DNA of 64,000 bases from Acinetobacter guerrae (GTDB lineage: Bacteria; Pseudomonadota; Gammaproteobacteria; Pseudomonadales; Moraxellaceae): the NCBI RefSeq assembly GCF_009372255.1, contig NZ_LXGN01000012.1, positions 55,383 to 119,382 of the forward strand, written 5' to 3'. Below are positions 27,839 through 37,632 of the stretch, piece by piece. A program made the position numbers and the translations under genes. The notes beneath the pieces were generated by a model. That model did not search any database. It worked only from the letters and a program-made list of their open reading frames with translations, and was not told the DNA's origin. Each line of letters begins with the position of its first letter. Position 1 is the stretch's first letter.

Positions 27839-29014
27839 ATGAATATTTTCTGGTTTATTCCCACTCATGGTGACAGTCGCTATTTAGGAACAAGTAAAGG
27901 TGCGCGTCAGGTGGATCATGCGTATATGAAACAAATTGCGGTTGCAGTCGATAACTTGGGTTATAGCGGCGTTTTAATTCCAACGGGTCGTTCATGTGAA
28001 GATCCGTGGATTACCGCTGCCAGTCTGATTGATGCAACAAAACATTTAAAATTTTTGGTCGCACTTCGTCCTGGTATTACTACGCCTGCACTAGCAGCCC
28101 GTATGGCGGCAACTTTTGACCGTTTATCTGGCGGACGTGTATTACTCAATCTGGTTACAGGCGGCGATGAACAAGAGCTTAAAGGTGATGGCTTGTATGA
28201 AGACCATTCAACACGTTATCAAACTGCCAGTGAATATGTAAAAATCTGGCGTGAAATCCTGACACGTTCACATACAGGCGAAGCGTTTACTTTTCATGGC
28301 GATCGTTTGAGCGTCGATGAAGCCAAACTGCTCTATCCACCGATTCAAAAACCTTATCCACCCTTATGGTTCGGTGGCTCATCCGATGCTGCTTCAGAAC
28401 TGGCGGCTGAACAAGTCGATACCTATTTGACTTGGGGTGAACCTCCTGCGGCGGTTAAAGAGAAAATTGAAGGTATGAAAGCAAAAGCTGCTGCCAAAGG
28501 ACGTACCCTGAATTATGGTATTCGTTTGCATGTGATTGTGCGTGAAACCAATGAACAGGCTTGGGCAGCAGCCAACGAACTCATTCAATATCTGGATGAT
28601 GACACCATTGCCGCTGCGCAAAAGAAATTTGCACAAATGGATTCAGTCGGTCAGCAACGTATGGCTGCCCTACACGGTGGTCAACGTGACAAACTTGAAG
28701 TGTCTCCAAACTTATGGGCAGGTATCGGCCTTGTTCGTGGTGGTGCGGGCACAGCACTGGTGGGTGATCCTGAAACAGTGGCAGCACGTATTCAGGAATA
28801 TGCCGATTTAGGGATCGATACCTTTATCTTTTCAGGCTATCCACATTTGGAAGAATCGATTCGCTTTGCAGAACTGGTTTTCCCTTTATTGCCTCTTAAA
28901 ACTCGTGAAAAACTGACCCAACCGAACCTTACAGGGCCTTTCGGCGAAATTATTGCCAATAACTATGCCCCAGACCAGACCAAAAAAGAGAAAGTGGTCA
29001 AGGAGCCTGTATGA
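27839..29014 (+). CDS. ssuD: FMNH2-dependent alkanesulfonate monooxygenase SsuD
   Basis: Cleaves the C-S bond of alkanesulfonates to release sulfite. 391 aa, bacterial-luciferase-like TIM barrel. It starts [17 protein letters not shown] and carries [38 protein letters not shown] and [18 protein letters not shown], all typical of SsuD. A good AAGGAAGG ribosome site precedes it. The FMN reductase partner SsuE is not in this operon. The last four bases overlap ssuC (ATGA). Confidence 0.96.
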   Translation: MNIFWFIPTHGDSRYLGTSKGARQVDHAYMKQIAVAVDNLGYSGVLIPTGRSCEDPWITAASLIDATKHLKFLVALRPGITTPALAARMAATFDRLSGGRVLLNLVTGGDEQELKGDGLYEDHSTRYQTASEYVKIWREILTRSHTGEAFTFHGDRLSVDEAKLLYPPIQKPYPPLWFGGSSDAASELAAEQVDTYLTWGEPPAAVKEKIEGMKAKAAAKGRTLNYGIRLHVIVRETNEQAWAAANELIQYLDDDTIAAAQKKFAQMDSVGQQRMAALHGGQRDKLEVSPNLWAGIGLVRGGAGTALVGDPETVAARIQEYADLGIDTFIFSGYPHLEESIRFAELVFPLLPLKTREKLTQPNLTGPFGEIIANNYAPDQTKKEKVVKEPV

Positions 29015-29814
29015 GTGTAAATACCGTTTCTTCTTTTGTTTCACGTGGAACAGCTGCAATTTTTAAACGCAGCCTTCCATGGTTATTCCCCATTGCGATG
29101 GTCATTATTTGGCAGTTTGCCTCGACCACAGGAATACTTCAGAGTCGTGTCTTACCAGCACCAACGGCAGTGGTAAGTGCTTTTTGGCATCTGCTGGTGA
29201 GTGGTGAACTCTGGCACCATGTAAAGGTCAGTGCAGGTCGAGCATTGCTCGGTCTGTTGGTTGGTGGCGGATTAGGGCTATTTTTAGGACTACTCAATGG
29301 TTCATCTAAAACTGCATCGACGCTACTCGACACGACCTTACAAATGATTCGTAATATTCCTGCCCTTGCACTGATTCCACTGGTGATCCTCTGGTTTGGT
29401 ATTGATGAAACTGCAAAACTTTTTCTGGTTGCAGTGGGTGTGTTTTTTCCGATTTATATCAATACCTATCATGGTATCCGCTCAGTCGATCCACAATTGA
29501 TTGAAATGGGTAAAAGCTACGGCTTAACCCGTTGGCAACTATATAAAGAAATAATTTTACCTGGCGCAATGCCTTCCATTCTGGTCGGTTTACGTTTTGC
29601 ATTGGGTCTAGTTTGGGTGCTACTTATTGTTGCAGAAACGATCTCGGCACAATCAGGCATCGGCTATATGACCATGAATGCCAGAGAGTTTTTACAAACT
29701 GATGTCGTGTTAGTCGGTATTTTACTTTACGCCTTGTTGGGCAAACTTGCCGATGTTTTGGCTCAGGGCCTTGAGCGCTATTTATTGCGCTGGCATGCAG
29801 GCTATCAACCATAA
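29011..29814 (+). CDS. ssuC: Aliphatic sulfonate ABC transporter permease SsuC
   Basis: Inner-membrane permease subunit. 267 aa with about six hydrophobic segments and the permease EAA loop [21 protein letters not shown] (the segment that docks on the ATPase) near residues 165-185. Start overlaps the ssuD stop by four bases; ssuB begins 18 bp after it. Confidence 0.95.
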   Translation: MSVNTVSSFVSRGTAAIFKRSLPWLFPIAMVIIWQFASTTGILQSRVLPAPTAVVSAFWHLLVSGELWHHVKVSAGRALLGLLVGGGLGLFLGLLNGSSKTASTLLDTTLQMIRNIPALALIPLVILWFGIDETAKLFLVAVGVFFPIYINTYHGIRSVDPQLIEMGKSYGLTRWQLYKEIILPGAMPSILVGLRFALGLVWVLLIVAETISAQSGIGYMTMNAREFLQTDVVLVGILLYALLGKLADVLAQGLERYLLRWHAGYQP

Positions 29815-29832
29815 ATTTGAGGAGCTTTGATC

Positions 29833-30636
29833 ATGACCAATTTAAATTTTCCTTTATATCAGGATGAATTTGCTAAAGTACATATCGAACAACCTGTTCA
29901 GGCTGAAGACGCGCCCATAGGTGCCGAAATTATTATTGAACAACTGCATAAGTTTTATGGTCAGGTCAAGGTTTTAGAGGATCTTGATCTACATATTCAG
30001 TCAGGCGAATTTGTCGCCATTGTAGGTCGAAGTGGTTGCGGTAAAAGTACGCTGCTCCGCTTAATTGCAGATCTGGAACAACCCAGTTATGGTGAGATTA
30101 AATTTAAATCGGCACGGAATTTTCGTGAAGGTATTACCAGTGACGATATTCGGGTGATGTTTCAAGATCCGCGGCTATTGCCTTGGAAAAGTATTTTACA
30201 TAATGCTCAATTAGGCTTAGCCAAAGATAAACGAGATATCGCAGAACATTTATTGGAGAAAGTGGGACTAAAAGATAAAGCAGGTCAATGGCCATCACAG
30301 TTATCAGGTGGTCAACGCCAACGTACGGCACTGGCTCGAGCACTATCACACTCACCACGTATTTTATTACTCGATGAACCTTTGGGCGCGCTAGATGCAC
30401 TCACGCGTTTGGAAATGCAAAATCTGATTGAACGCTTGTGGAAAGAGCAAGGCTTTACCGCGATTTTGGTCACGCATGATGTCAGTGAAGCAGTGCAATT
30501 GGCCGATAAAATTATTTTGCTAGATAAAGGTCACATTGCGCATAGTTTTGAAGTCAATCTTACACGACCACGCAAGAAAGGCGCTGAATTTGCAGAATTG
30601 GAACAACGTGTATTAGAAGCCGTTTTAGCCACCTAA
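29833..30636 (+). CDS. ssuB: Aliphatic sulfonate ABC transporter ATP-binding protein SsuB
   Basis: ATPase that powers sulfonate uptake. The ATG at 29833 has GAGGAG upstream; a TTG two codons earlier is less likely. 267 aa with Walker [10 protein letters not shown] (about 70-78), Q-loop [12 protein letters not shown], signature LSGGQRQR, Walker B ILLLDEP and switch histidine in VTHD. Residues 1-35 form a short N-terminal extension before the ABC core. It is the last gene of the operon and a terminator follows immediately. Confidence 0.95.
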   Translation: MTNLNFPLYQDEFAKVHIEQPVQAEDAPIGAEIIIEQLHKFYGQVKVLEDLDLHIQSGEFVAIVGRSGCGKSTLLRLIADLEQPSYGEIKFKSARNFREGITSDDIRVMFQDPRLLPWKSILHNAQLGLAKDKRDIAEHLLEKVGLKDKAGQWPSQLSGGQRQRTALARALSHSPRILLLDEPLGALDALTRLEMQNLIERLWKEQGFTAILVTHDVSEAVQLADKIILLDKGHIAHSFEVNLTRPRKKGAEFAELEQRVLEAVLAT

Positions 30637-30638
30637 AT

Positions 30639-30662
30639 AAAGCCGCAATCTGCGGCTTTTAA
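30639..30662. terminator. Terminator between ssuB and rutG
   Basis: Nine-bp stem AAAGCCGCA/TGCGGCTTT with a three-base loop and T4, placed between convergent genes. Confidence 0.9.
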
Positions 30663-30672
30663 CATCAACTGG

Positions 30673-32037
30673 TTAGGACTGCGGACTGAACGGTTGAATA
30701 TTTTTATCATTGTGCTCTGTAGCATCTGTCTGATTTAGCGTTGTTTTATCACGATTCAATAATAAATTCAGCACAATTGCAGCTAGCGTCGCGGTACCAA
30801 TGCCTCCCAAATCAAATGAACCGATATGTAAACTAAAGTTTCCTGCACCCATAATTAAACTCACTGCGGCAATAATCAAGGTGCTGTTTTGACTAAAATC
30901 AACCCGATTATCAATCCAGATTTTAGCCCCCGCCACAGTAATCAAACCAAATACCACAATCGAAGCACCACCTAGTAAAGCAACTGGAATAGTATGAATC
31001 ACTGCACCAAATTTAGGTGAAAGCCCCAGTAAAATGGCAAATATTCCCGCAACAACGAATACGGTAGTCGAATAAACTTTGGTTACTGCCATCACGCCAA
31101 TATTTTCGGCATACGTGGTCATGCCTGTACCACCAATAGAGGCAGACATTGTGGTACACACGCCATCAGCAAAAAAACCGCGCCCCATATACGGCGATAA
31201 ATTTCGGCCAGTCATTGCCGAAACAGCCTTAAAATGTCCTAGATTTTCTGCAACCAAAATCAATGCGACCGGCGCAATGAGCAAAATGGCATTGGCTTCA
31301 AAGACAGGCGTATGAAACGTCGGTAAGCCAAACCAAGCCGCTTGTGCAATCGGCGTGAAATCAATTGGCTTGCCCCATCCCAATACATTGGCAAAGATAA
31401 AATAAGTGAAATAAGCCACACATAATCCGACCAATAAAAGCAACCGACGAAGCATGCCTTTGGTGAATACCGCCACTGCGCTGATACATAAGATCGTCAA
31501 CACTGCCATCCATGTATCAAAGCCATTGCCAGATACACCTTTAATGGTGACTGGCGCAAGATTTAACCCAATGATCATCACAATTGCACCTGTAACGATA
31601 GGCGGCATCAGCTTTTCAATCCAAGCCGTTCCTGTACGCATGACCACTAGACCAATCAGCGCATAAATAATTCCGCAGACAACAGTCCCTCCCAAAGCCA
31701 AGGCCAGATTGGGGTTGGCGCCAATGCCGTTATAGCCTGTTGCTGCGGCAACCGCAGCGATAAAAGCAAAACTTGAACCCAGATAACTCGGTAAACGGCC
31801 CCCTGTAATCAAAAAGAATAAAATGGTGCCAAATCCTGTAATAAAAATTGTTAGATTGGGGTCAAAACCCATCAATAACGGTGCCAGTACTGTTGCCCCA
31901 AACATAGCAAAAGCATGTTGTAAGCCTAAAACAACACTTTTTCCTGCGGGAAGGTATTCATCAATCTGAACAGGATTTTGATCCAGATTGCCCTGATAAG
32001 GTTTAAATTTGACAAACCACGGTTCTTGACTCGACAT
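30673..32037 (-). CDS. rutG: Pyrimidine permease RutG (NCS2 / uracil-xanthine permease family)
   Basis: Inner-membrane uracil/pyrimidine importer. 454 aa with about 12-14 hydrophobic segments and NCS2 motifs: QHAFAMFGATVLAPLL near residues 40-55, VAENLGHFKAVSAMTGR, and GGTGMTTYAENIGVMAVTKV. It is the last gene of the leftward rutA-B-C-F-G set and lies 29 bp after rutF. Its place in the cluster distinguishes it from a stand-alone UraA. Confidence 0.94.
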   Translation of the reverse strand: MSSQEPWFVKFKPYQGNLDQNPVQIDEYLPAGKSVVLGLQHAFAMFGATVLAPLLMGFDPNLTIFITGFGTILFFLITGGRLPSYLGSSFAFIAAVAAATGYNGIGANPNLALALGGTVVCGIIYALIGLVVMRTGTAWIEKLMPPIVTGAIVMIIGLNLAPVTIKGVSGNGFDTWMAVLTILCISAVAVFTKGMLRRLLLLVGLCVAYFTYFIFANVLGWGKPIDFTPIAQAAWFGLPTFHTPVFEANAILLIAPVALILVAENLGHFKAVSAMTGRNLSPYMGRGFFADGVCTTMSASIGGTGMTTYAENIGVMAVTKVYSTTVFVVAGIFAILLGLSPKFGAVIHTIPVALLGGASIVVFGLITVAGAKIWIDNRVDFSQNSTLIIAAVSLIMGAGNFSLHIGSFDLGGIGTATLAAIVLNLLLNRDKTTLNQTDATEHNDKNIQPFSPQS

Positions 32038-32066
32038 CGCTATTTCTCCTCATTTCAACATGAGAT

Positions 32067-32633
32067 TTAAGCTACATAATGGGGTTCACAATAATTACGG
32101 TTAAAATACATCAGTGGATTTTGCCCCTGACCATATTGAATCGCTTTGACCTGACAGAAAAAAACATCGTGGCTACCAACAGATAAACTCTGCACCACTT
32201 CGCAGTCAAAAGAGACCAAAGCATCTTCTAAAACTGGGGCTTGAGTGACCAAAGTACGCCATTGCCCCAAATCGAAACGTTCAGCCATCGGGGTTTTACC
32301 GCCAAAAATATTTGAAAGCGTTGTCTGATGAGCCGCCAGTGTATTGACACAAAGCACCTGATTTTTCTGAAAAGTTTCAAATACCGAAGCAGCGCGGTTT
32401 AGACACACCAATAAAGTAGGTGGAGTATCCGTAACACTACACACGGCGGATGCGGTAAAACCTGATTTTCCAGCAACACCGTCTGTGGTAATCACATTAA
32501 CCGCAGCGCCCAGATTGGACATACCTTGCCGAAAGGTCTGTTGATCGACCTGTAAATGAGTCGAACGATTGGACGGTGTGATTTGCTCAAGCAAGCTTTT
32601 AAGCTGATTTGTGGTTTGTGTGAATGCAGTCAT
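32067..32633 (-). CDS. rutF: FMN reductase RutF
   Basis: NADH:flavin reductase that supplies reduced FMN to RutA. 188 aa, flavin-reductase-like split barrel: [27 protein letters not shown]-like [11 protein letters not shown], and [12 protein letters not shown]. Located 83 bp after rutC in the same direction. Confidence 0.93.
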   Translation of the reverse strand: MTAFTQTTNQLKSLLEQITPSNRSTHLQVDQQTFRQGMSNLGAAVNVITTDGVAGKSGFTASAVCSVTDTPPTLLVCLNRAASVFETFQKNQVLCVNTLAAHQTTLSNIFGGKTPMAERFDLGQWRTLVTQAPVLEDALVSFDCEVVQSLSVGSHDVFFCQVKAIQYGQGQNPLMYFNRNYCEPHYVA

Positions 32634-32716
32634 TGCTTATCTCCACCTCAGGACAGTTAAAATCATGAGATTTAATTGATTATATTGAACAGCATAAAAA
32701 TTTAGTTTTGGTTGGG

Positions 32717-33097
32717 TTAGACGTGCGCGACTGACGCTATTTCAACCAATGCCTCTGCTTTGACTAGCCCGACCTGAATGCAATAGCGGGCAGGGCGATC
32801 TTCTGGAAAATACTCTGCATATACCTGATTTATCGCGGCATAATCTGCCCAGTCTCGTAAAAAAATATGGTTAAAAGTGACATCTTTTAAGCTACCACCC
32901 GCATTGGCTAAGATTCCCTTAATCGTCTCGAGTACATGGCGGGTTTGTGCAGCAGCATCACCCACATGCAGTACATTGTTATTTTCATCAAACGCTAAAA
33001 TGCCAGAGACGTACACAATGTTATCGGCTTTGGTTGCGGGCACATAAGGCGCTAAAGGTGGTGGTGTCCCTGCGGGTAAAATAATTTCCTTTGGCAT
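32717..33097 (-). CDS. rutC: 3-aminoacrylate deaminase RutC (RidA/YjgF family)
   Basis: RidA-type protein that deaminates 3-aminoacrylate in uracil breakdown. 126 aa, starting [21 protein letters not shown] as in RutC. The RidA-family arginine of the active site is in the [20 protein letters not shown] segment near the C-terminus. Eighteen bp after rutB. Confidence 0.95.
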   Translation of the reverse strand: MPKEIILPAGTPPPLAPYVPATKADNIVYVSGILAFDENNNVLHVGDAAAQTRHVLETIKGILANAGGSLKDVTFNHIFLRDWADYAAINQVYAEYFPEDRPARYCIQVGLVKAEALVEIASVAHV

Positions 33098-33115
33098 ATT
33101 ATTCTCCTGATCGTG

Positions 33116-33853
33116 CTATGCAGATTTAGCCAATGATTGAGAAGGGCGAAAACTTTCAACAAAATTTTGCGTGTCTGACACCCAACCAAAAAAGGTTTTA
33201 ATGTTATACATACTGGCTGTATGCATTTCAGGCGGACCTGCTTGATAACAGGCATCATCCAGAGCCACACCAAAATATTCGAGGAAAAAGCCATCGCGCA
33301 AAGTCGATTCCACACAAACATTGGTGGCAATGCCGACAAACACCAAATTGCGAATCCCGCGAGCGCGTAACATGCTATCAAGTGCGGTATTAAAGAAACC
33401 GCTATATCGTGGCTTTTCAATCACAATATCTTGTGCTGTAGGTTGTAATTCATCAATTAACTCAAAATCCCAGCCCCCTTTTGCCAATAACTGACCTTGT
33501 AACTCAGGTTGTTTACGCATGGTTTTGAGTGCATTAGATTTATGAAAATTAGGCGAACCTGCACCACCCGCTTCGACATATTGATTGTCCCAACCATTTT
33601 TAAAATAAATCACCTGAATTCCCGCTGCATGAGCTGCTGCGACCGCTTTTTTGATGTTTTCTACAACAGGTTTTGTTTTGGAGACATCAAATCCTGCCAG
33701 ATCTAAATAACCACCGATTGAGGTATACGCATTCTGCATATCAATCACGATCAAAGCTGTTTGTTCTGGTGCAAGTTGGATCGCTTCGGGTTCTGCTTTC
33801 AAGACCCGCCCTGTTCCTGCTCGTTCGGTAAAATCTGCAATAATGGTATTCAT
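33116..33853 (-). CDS. rutB: Ureidoacrylate amidohydrolase RutB (isochorismatase-like)
   Basis: Hydrolyses ureidoacrylate (peroxy form) to aminoacrylate, CO2 and ammonia. 245 aa, cysteine hydrolase fold with the catalytic Asp in VIDMQNAY, a lysine in the central [14 protein letters not shown] segment and the nucleophile cysteine in [11 protein letters not shown]. Its start overlaps the rutA stop by four bases. Confidence 0.95.
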   Translation of the reverse strand: MNTIIADFTERAGTGRVLKAEPEAIQLAPEQTALIVIDMQNAYTSIGGYLDLAGFDVSKTKPVVENIKKAVAAAHAAGIQVIYFKNGWDNQYVEAGGAGSPNFHKSNALKTMRKQPELQGQLLAKGGWDFELIDELQPTAQDIVIEKPRYSGFFNTALDSMLRARGIRNLVFVGIATNVCVESTLRDGFFLEYFGVALDDACYQAGPPEMHTASMYNIKTFFGWVSDTQNFVESFRPSQSLAKSA

Positions 33854-34959
33854 GCACTTTTCTCCAGTGGACTAAGCGTTTGATATTCGGCAACCACATC
33901 CTGACGAGATTTCATCAAGGGTTGAATCCGTTCGCCAAAGTCTTCAACGCCTTGTACAAAGTCATCGAAAGTCAGCAAGATGCCTTCTGTGCCTTGAATC
34001 TCGGCAATTTCATCTAGCATTGCAGCAACTTTTGCATAAGAACCCACCAATGTTCCCATGTTGATATTGACGGGTGACACACTAGATGCCATTTGGCGAA
34101 TATTGGTGTCTGTCCCTGAGGTAGTGTCTTTCCCCCCTTGATTCATCAACCAATTAATCGCTTCTATATCGGCACCTTCGTTATAGCTTTGCCATTTCGT
34201 CATCGCTTCGGCATCTGTTTCGGCTGCAATCACCATAAACAGAACATAGGTCTGTACATCGCGTCCAGTCTGCTCAGTAAAGTGTTTTAAACGGTTATTA
34301 ATAGCGGCATATGCGGTTGGGGTATTGAGTCCTTTGCCAAATACAAAGTTATAGTCGGCATGTTGCGCTGAAAATTCGAGTCCTGCGTCAGATTGCCCTG
34401 CACAGATAATTTTCATTTCACTTTGTGGTTGCGGACTCACTCGGCAATCTTCCATCTGAAAGTGTTCACCTTTAAAATCAGACTGCCCCGTCGCCCAGAG
34501 TTCTCTTAAAATCTGGACATATTCAGAGAGATATTCATAACGCTTGCCAAAATATTCATCGCCTGGCCACATGCCCATCTGGCTGTATTCAGGGGCTTGC
34601 CAACCTGTCACTACATTTAGACCAAATCGACCATTGGAAATTGAATCAATGGTCGACGCCATCCGAGCCACAATCGCTGGCGGCATGACCAATGTTGCCG
34701 CAGTTGCATAAATCTTAATTTTGCTGGTAACCGCAGCCAGTCCCGCCATTAAAGTAAAAGTTTCGAGGTTATGATCCCAAAATTCAGTTTTTCCACCAAA
34801 ACCACGTAACTTGATCATGGAGAGTGCAAAATCAAAACCATAATGTTCAGCGCGTTGTACGATTTGCTTGTTTAGCTCAAATGTCGGCATATATTGCGGC
34901 GCATTTTCTGAAAGCAGCCAGCCATTGTTTCCGATTGGACAAAAAACACCTATTTTCAT
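33850..34959 (-). CDS. rutA: Pyrimidine monooxygenase RutA
   Basis: Flavin-dependent monooxygenase that opens the uracil ring between N3 and C4, allowing pyrimidines to serve as nitrogen source. 369 aa, luciferase-like fold: [21 protein letters not shown] at the start, [18 protein letters not shown] and [18 protein letters not shown]. It is first in the leftward rut operon and divergent from rutR across about 450 bp. Confidence 0.96.
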   Translation of the reverse strand: MKIGVFCPIGNNGWLLSENAPQYMPTFELNKQIVQRAEHYGFDFALSMIKLRGFGGKTEFWDHNLETFTLMAGLAAVTSKIKIYATAATLVMPPAIVARMASTIDSISNGRFGLNVVTGWQAPEYSQMGMWPGDEYFGKRYEYLSEYVQILRELWATGQSDFKGEHFQMEDCRVSPQPQSEMKIICAGQSDAGLEFSAQHADYNFVFGKGLNTPTAYAAINNRLKHFTEQTGRDVQTYVLFMVIAAETDAEAMTKWQSYNEGADIEAINWLMNQGGKDTTSGTDTNIRQMASSVSPVNINMGTLVGSYAKVAAMLDEIAEIQGTEGILLTFDDFVQGVEDFGERIQPLMKSRQDVVAEYQTLSPLEKSA

Positions 34960-35405
34960 TGGGTCAATCCTCTTGGGAAGATGTATTTCACGAATTACAT
35001 GAGCATTACCTACAACTCATTATTTAATTTTTAAGAATGGCCATTTCTTGTTATTTCCTTATGCATACATTGTGCCAATTTTGTTTTATCTATATTTTAC
35101 AAATGATTGAATAAAACATATGGTCAACTCGTTTTTACCATTTAGTAAAATTATGGCGCATTTCAATGCACTATTTAGGTGAAAACTGGGTCAATAGCGT
35201 GCAAAAAAACAGCAACACGACGATTAAATCATTCGAGTAAAATTTATATAATTTGATTGCTTTTTAAACAAAATGATGCTGAAATTTCAAACAACTTCCG
35301 TAAGATGAAGCACTTATTTTTTCTTCTCAGGCAGAAAAATAGACATAGGCTGTGCACAAATCATGCGGTTTACCTTACAATCCATCTGAACCGTCTAAAC
35401 TAGTT
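34960..35405. promoter_or_regulatory. Divergent rutA/rutR control region
   Basis: A 446-bp AT-rich gap without a convincing ORF. At 35112-35127 the sequence TAAAACATATGGTCAA has a perfect right half (TGGTCAA) of the RutR box known from E. coli (TTGACCA-N2-TGGTCAA) but only 4 of 7 matches on the left, so it is a candidate only. No other clear regulatory element was seen. Confidence 0.4.
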
Positions 35406-36026
35406 ATGCCAATGGAACAAAAAAAGAGTACGCAAAAACGAAATCAGTTGCTCATTGCTGCGCTGGATGTCTTTTCAACTTACGGTTTTAGTGGAGCAAG
35501 TCTTGATGAAATTGCTCAACTGGCAAATATGCATAAATCTAATATTTTCTATTATTATGAAAATAAAGAAGCGCTTTATGTCGAGGTTCTCACCACAGTT
35601 TTGCAAAAATGGTTAGCGCCATTACAAACACTGGAAGCTGAACTTGAGCCTGTGGAGGCACTTGCACATTATCTCATTCAAAAAATAGAAGTTTCTCGAA
35701 CCCAACCCAAAGCTTCAAAGCTCTTTGCTTTAGAGATTATTCAAGGCGCACCACACATTTTAGAAATTTTGAAAGGGCCTCTAAAAAAACTATTTAAACG
35801 CAAAGCCAAAGTCATTCAAACTTGGCAGGAACAAGGTAAAATTTCTGCTGATATTGATCCTGAGCTTTTAATTTTAAATATTTGGGCGATTACTCAAAAT
35901 TATGCAGATTTTAGTATTCAAATGGAAATGGTGACAGGAAAGACTCTTCGTAATCGAAGTATGCAGCAACGTGCGATTGAGCATACGGTGCATATGATGC
36001 TTTATGGCGTATTACCGCGCGTTTAA
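35406..36026 (+). CDS. rutR: Pyrimidine-responsive TetR-family regulator RutR
   Basis: Uracil-sensing regulator of the rut genes. Starts at ATG 35406 or 35412 (MPMEQKKS...); neither has a strong ribosome site, and an upstream in-frame ATG at 35352 is possible. About 206 aa. The TetR helix-turn-helix (SLDEIAQLANMHKSNIFYYY, about residues 30-50) closely matches RutR, as do the following KEALYVEVL and the ALEIIQGAP segment of the ligand domain. It lies between the rutA-G operon and the displaced rutD gene, convergent with the latter. Confidence 0.88.
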   Translation: MPMEQKKSTQKRNQLLIAALDVFSTYGFSGASLDEIAQLANMHKSNIFYYYENKEALYVEVLTTVLQKWLAPLQTLEAELEPVEALAHYLIQKIEVSRTQPKASKLFALEIIQGAPHILEILKGPLKKLFKRKAKVIQTWQEQGKISADIDPELLILNIWAITQNYADFSIQMEMVTGKTLRNRSMQQRAIEHTVHMMLYGVLPRV

Positions 36027-36062
36027 TCCTCTATGAGTATTCCATCCTTTCTATATGGCTTA

Positions 36063-36084
36063 CGACCATAGTTGACTATGGTCG
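36063..36084. terminator. Hairpin between convergent rutR and rutD
   Basis: Nine-bp stem CGACCATAG/CTATGGTCG with a TTGA loop. There is no T-run, so it is a weak terminator candidate. Confidence 0.45.
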
Positions 36085-36127
36085 CCACAATTCCTGCGAT
36101 TACATCCTGATGCACGGTCTTGATTCC

Positions 36128-36919
36128 TCAGTTCTGCTGTAAAAATTTTAAAATCCGCCGATTGACTAAAGCAGCTTGAGTTACCGTTGATGCATGCCCT
36201 CCCTCTGCCATTAAATAGAGTTCAGCTTGAGCTACTAATTTCCATAGTTTTAAACTTTGATGATATGGCACTAACATATCATCTTGATTTGCAATCAAAA
36301 GAACAGACTTTTGAGCAAGCGTATTTAAATGCTCAGATGTGATTTGAAAATGCATTAATTCTGAAATACGTCGCATAACATTTTGAATGGGTGGAAAATC
36401 TTTTTGCTGTTTTTGTTCTTGTTGCTCAATCTCAAGATGATACTGAGAAATCCAGCTTGGCGGATATAAAAATAAAGCCTGTGCAGCAATATACGCCGCA
36501 ACTCCCGCATGCTCGAGTAAAGCCAATCGGGTTTGGAAACATTTTAAAGTGTGTGGATCTAGCGCAGCCCAACCATTAATCACAGTTAAACTTTGCATGT
36601 TTAATCCAGATGTACCAAGCAACTGCGTCAATTCCAACCCAATAAATCCGCCTATCGCATGACCAATAAAATGGAACTGGTGGATATTCAATTGCAGCAA
36701 TAGATTTTTAATTTGCTCGGCTAAATCCAGAAAAGAATAAGTTTCTGACAATAAGGGACTATCAGCATGACAGCCTTCATGATCATAAATCAAAACATTG
36801 TACGCTTGCTGAAAAGCAGCAATCTGTGGCTGCCAAAACTGACCGTGTCCACCCAGACCCGAAGAAAAAACCACATATTCCTGACTGGCATTTAAAGCGG
36901 GATAAAGCTGATAGTTCAT
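36128..36919 (-). CDS. rutD: Putative aminoacrylate hydrolase RutD (alpha/beta hydrolase)
   Basis: Proposed to speed hydrolysis of aminoacrylate in uracil catabolism. I chose the ATG at 36919 (MNYQLYPALNASQEYVVFSS), which lines up with the E. coli RutD start; the frame extends 14 codons further to 36961. 263 aa. Shared features with RutD: SSGLGGHGQFW, INGW, FLYP, RRISELMHF and QDDMLVP, ending with GGHAS. The nucleophile-elbow position reads GHAIG, with alanine where most alpha/beta hydrolases have serine; E. coli RutD also has alanine there as I recall. It is separated from the rest of the operon by rutR, unlike in E. coli. Confidence 0.82.
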   Translation of the reverse strand: MNYQLYPALNASQEYVVFSSGLGGHGQFWQPQIAAFQQAYNVLIYDHEGCHADSPLLSETYSFLDLAEQIKNLLLQLNIHQFHFIGHAIGGFIGLELTQLLGTSGLNMQSLTVINGWAALDPHTLKCFQTRLALLEHAGVAAYIAAQALFLYPPSWISQYHLEIEQQEQKQQKDFPPIQNVMRRISELMHFQITSEHLNTLAQKSVLLIANQDDMLVPYHQSLKLWKLVAQAELYLMAEGGHASTVTQAALVNRRILKFLQQN

Positions 36920-36997
36920 TTTAAACCATTTGGTAAAATCAATATGCCTATCTACCAGCAAGATTTATGCCTTTCTTTCTAGTGAATCCTCGCATTA

Positions 36998-37558
36998 TTA
37001 AAAATGCTGTTGATATAAGGCCAGTAGCTTTTGTGCACCTAATCGTAAATTCGCTTCCCAGTCCAAATGTGCCGTATCATTTGCACCATCGCTAATGTAT
37101 TTCACCGAAATGCATCGAACACCTAATTTTTTACATACCTTGGCAATCGCATACGCTTCCATATCGACGAGATCGCAGGCAAGTTTTGGCGTTGCTGTTT
37201 CAAAAGAATCACCTGTTCCACACACGCCGCGTGGCAATTCTGAAAAAAATGGTTCAAGTGTAATGGCAGCAGGAAAGTCCTGATCCAAAGGCGTTGTTCC
37301 TATCGCGAAGCCTAAAGGAGAAACATCCATATCACGTTGTACAACCTGACTGACTTCAACCAATGCATGTGCATCAAAAATAGAACTGCCTGCACTACCT
37401 AAATTCAACAGCACATCACAGCCTGTGTTTTGAATGACCTCAAATGCTGTAAAGGCGGCATTGATTTTACCAATACCGCTATAGTGAACATGAATACCCG
37501 CCTGCTCAAATAGACCTTTGGATTCATCAGGAATTGCCATGATCAGCGCAACTTTCAT
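36998..37558 (-). CDS. Purine nucleoside phosphorylase/nucleosidase-fold protein (MTA/SAH nucleosidase-like)
   Basis: Probable 5'-methylthioadenosine/S-adenosylhomocysteine nucleosidase or relative. Start ATG 37558 (MKVALIMAIPDE); the open frame from 37579 adds seven residues. 186 aa, clearly shorter than typical MtnN (about 230). The fold's motifs are present: IMAIPDES, GIGKINAAF, NLGSAGS, the active-site VDMEAYAIAKVC and the catalytic Asp in YISDGAND. The shortening falls in the middle of the protein. The substrate is uncertain. Confidence 0.78.
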   Translation of the reverse strand: MKVALIMAIPDESKGLFEQAGIHVHYSGIGKINAAFTAFEVIQNTGCDVLLNLGSAGSSIFDAHALVEVSQVVQRDMDVSPLGFAIGTTPLDQDFPAAITLEPFFSELPRGVCGTGDSFETATPKLACDLVDMEAYAIAKVCKKLGVRCISVKYISDGANDTAHLDWEANLRLGAQKLLALYQQHF

Positions 37559-37632
37559 GTTGTATTCTCTCCGTTTCATTACAGCGCATTTAAGCTGATC
37601 AATTTTGCATATACAACTTTATCTAAAAAGAA

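Noticed and set aside
35153..35170. Sigma-54-like promoter (TGGC...TGCA) in the rutA-rutR gap
   Set aside because: The distance between GG and GC is one base longer than the strict sigma-54 spacing.
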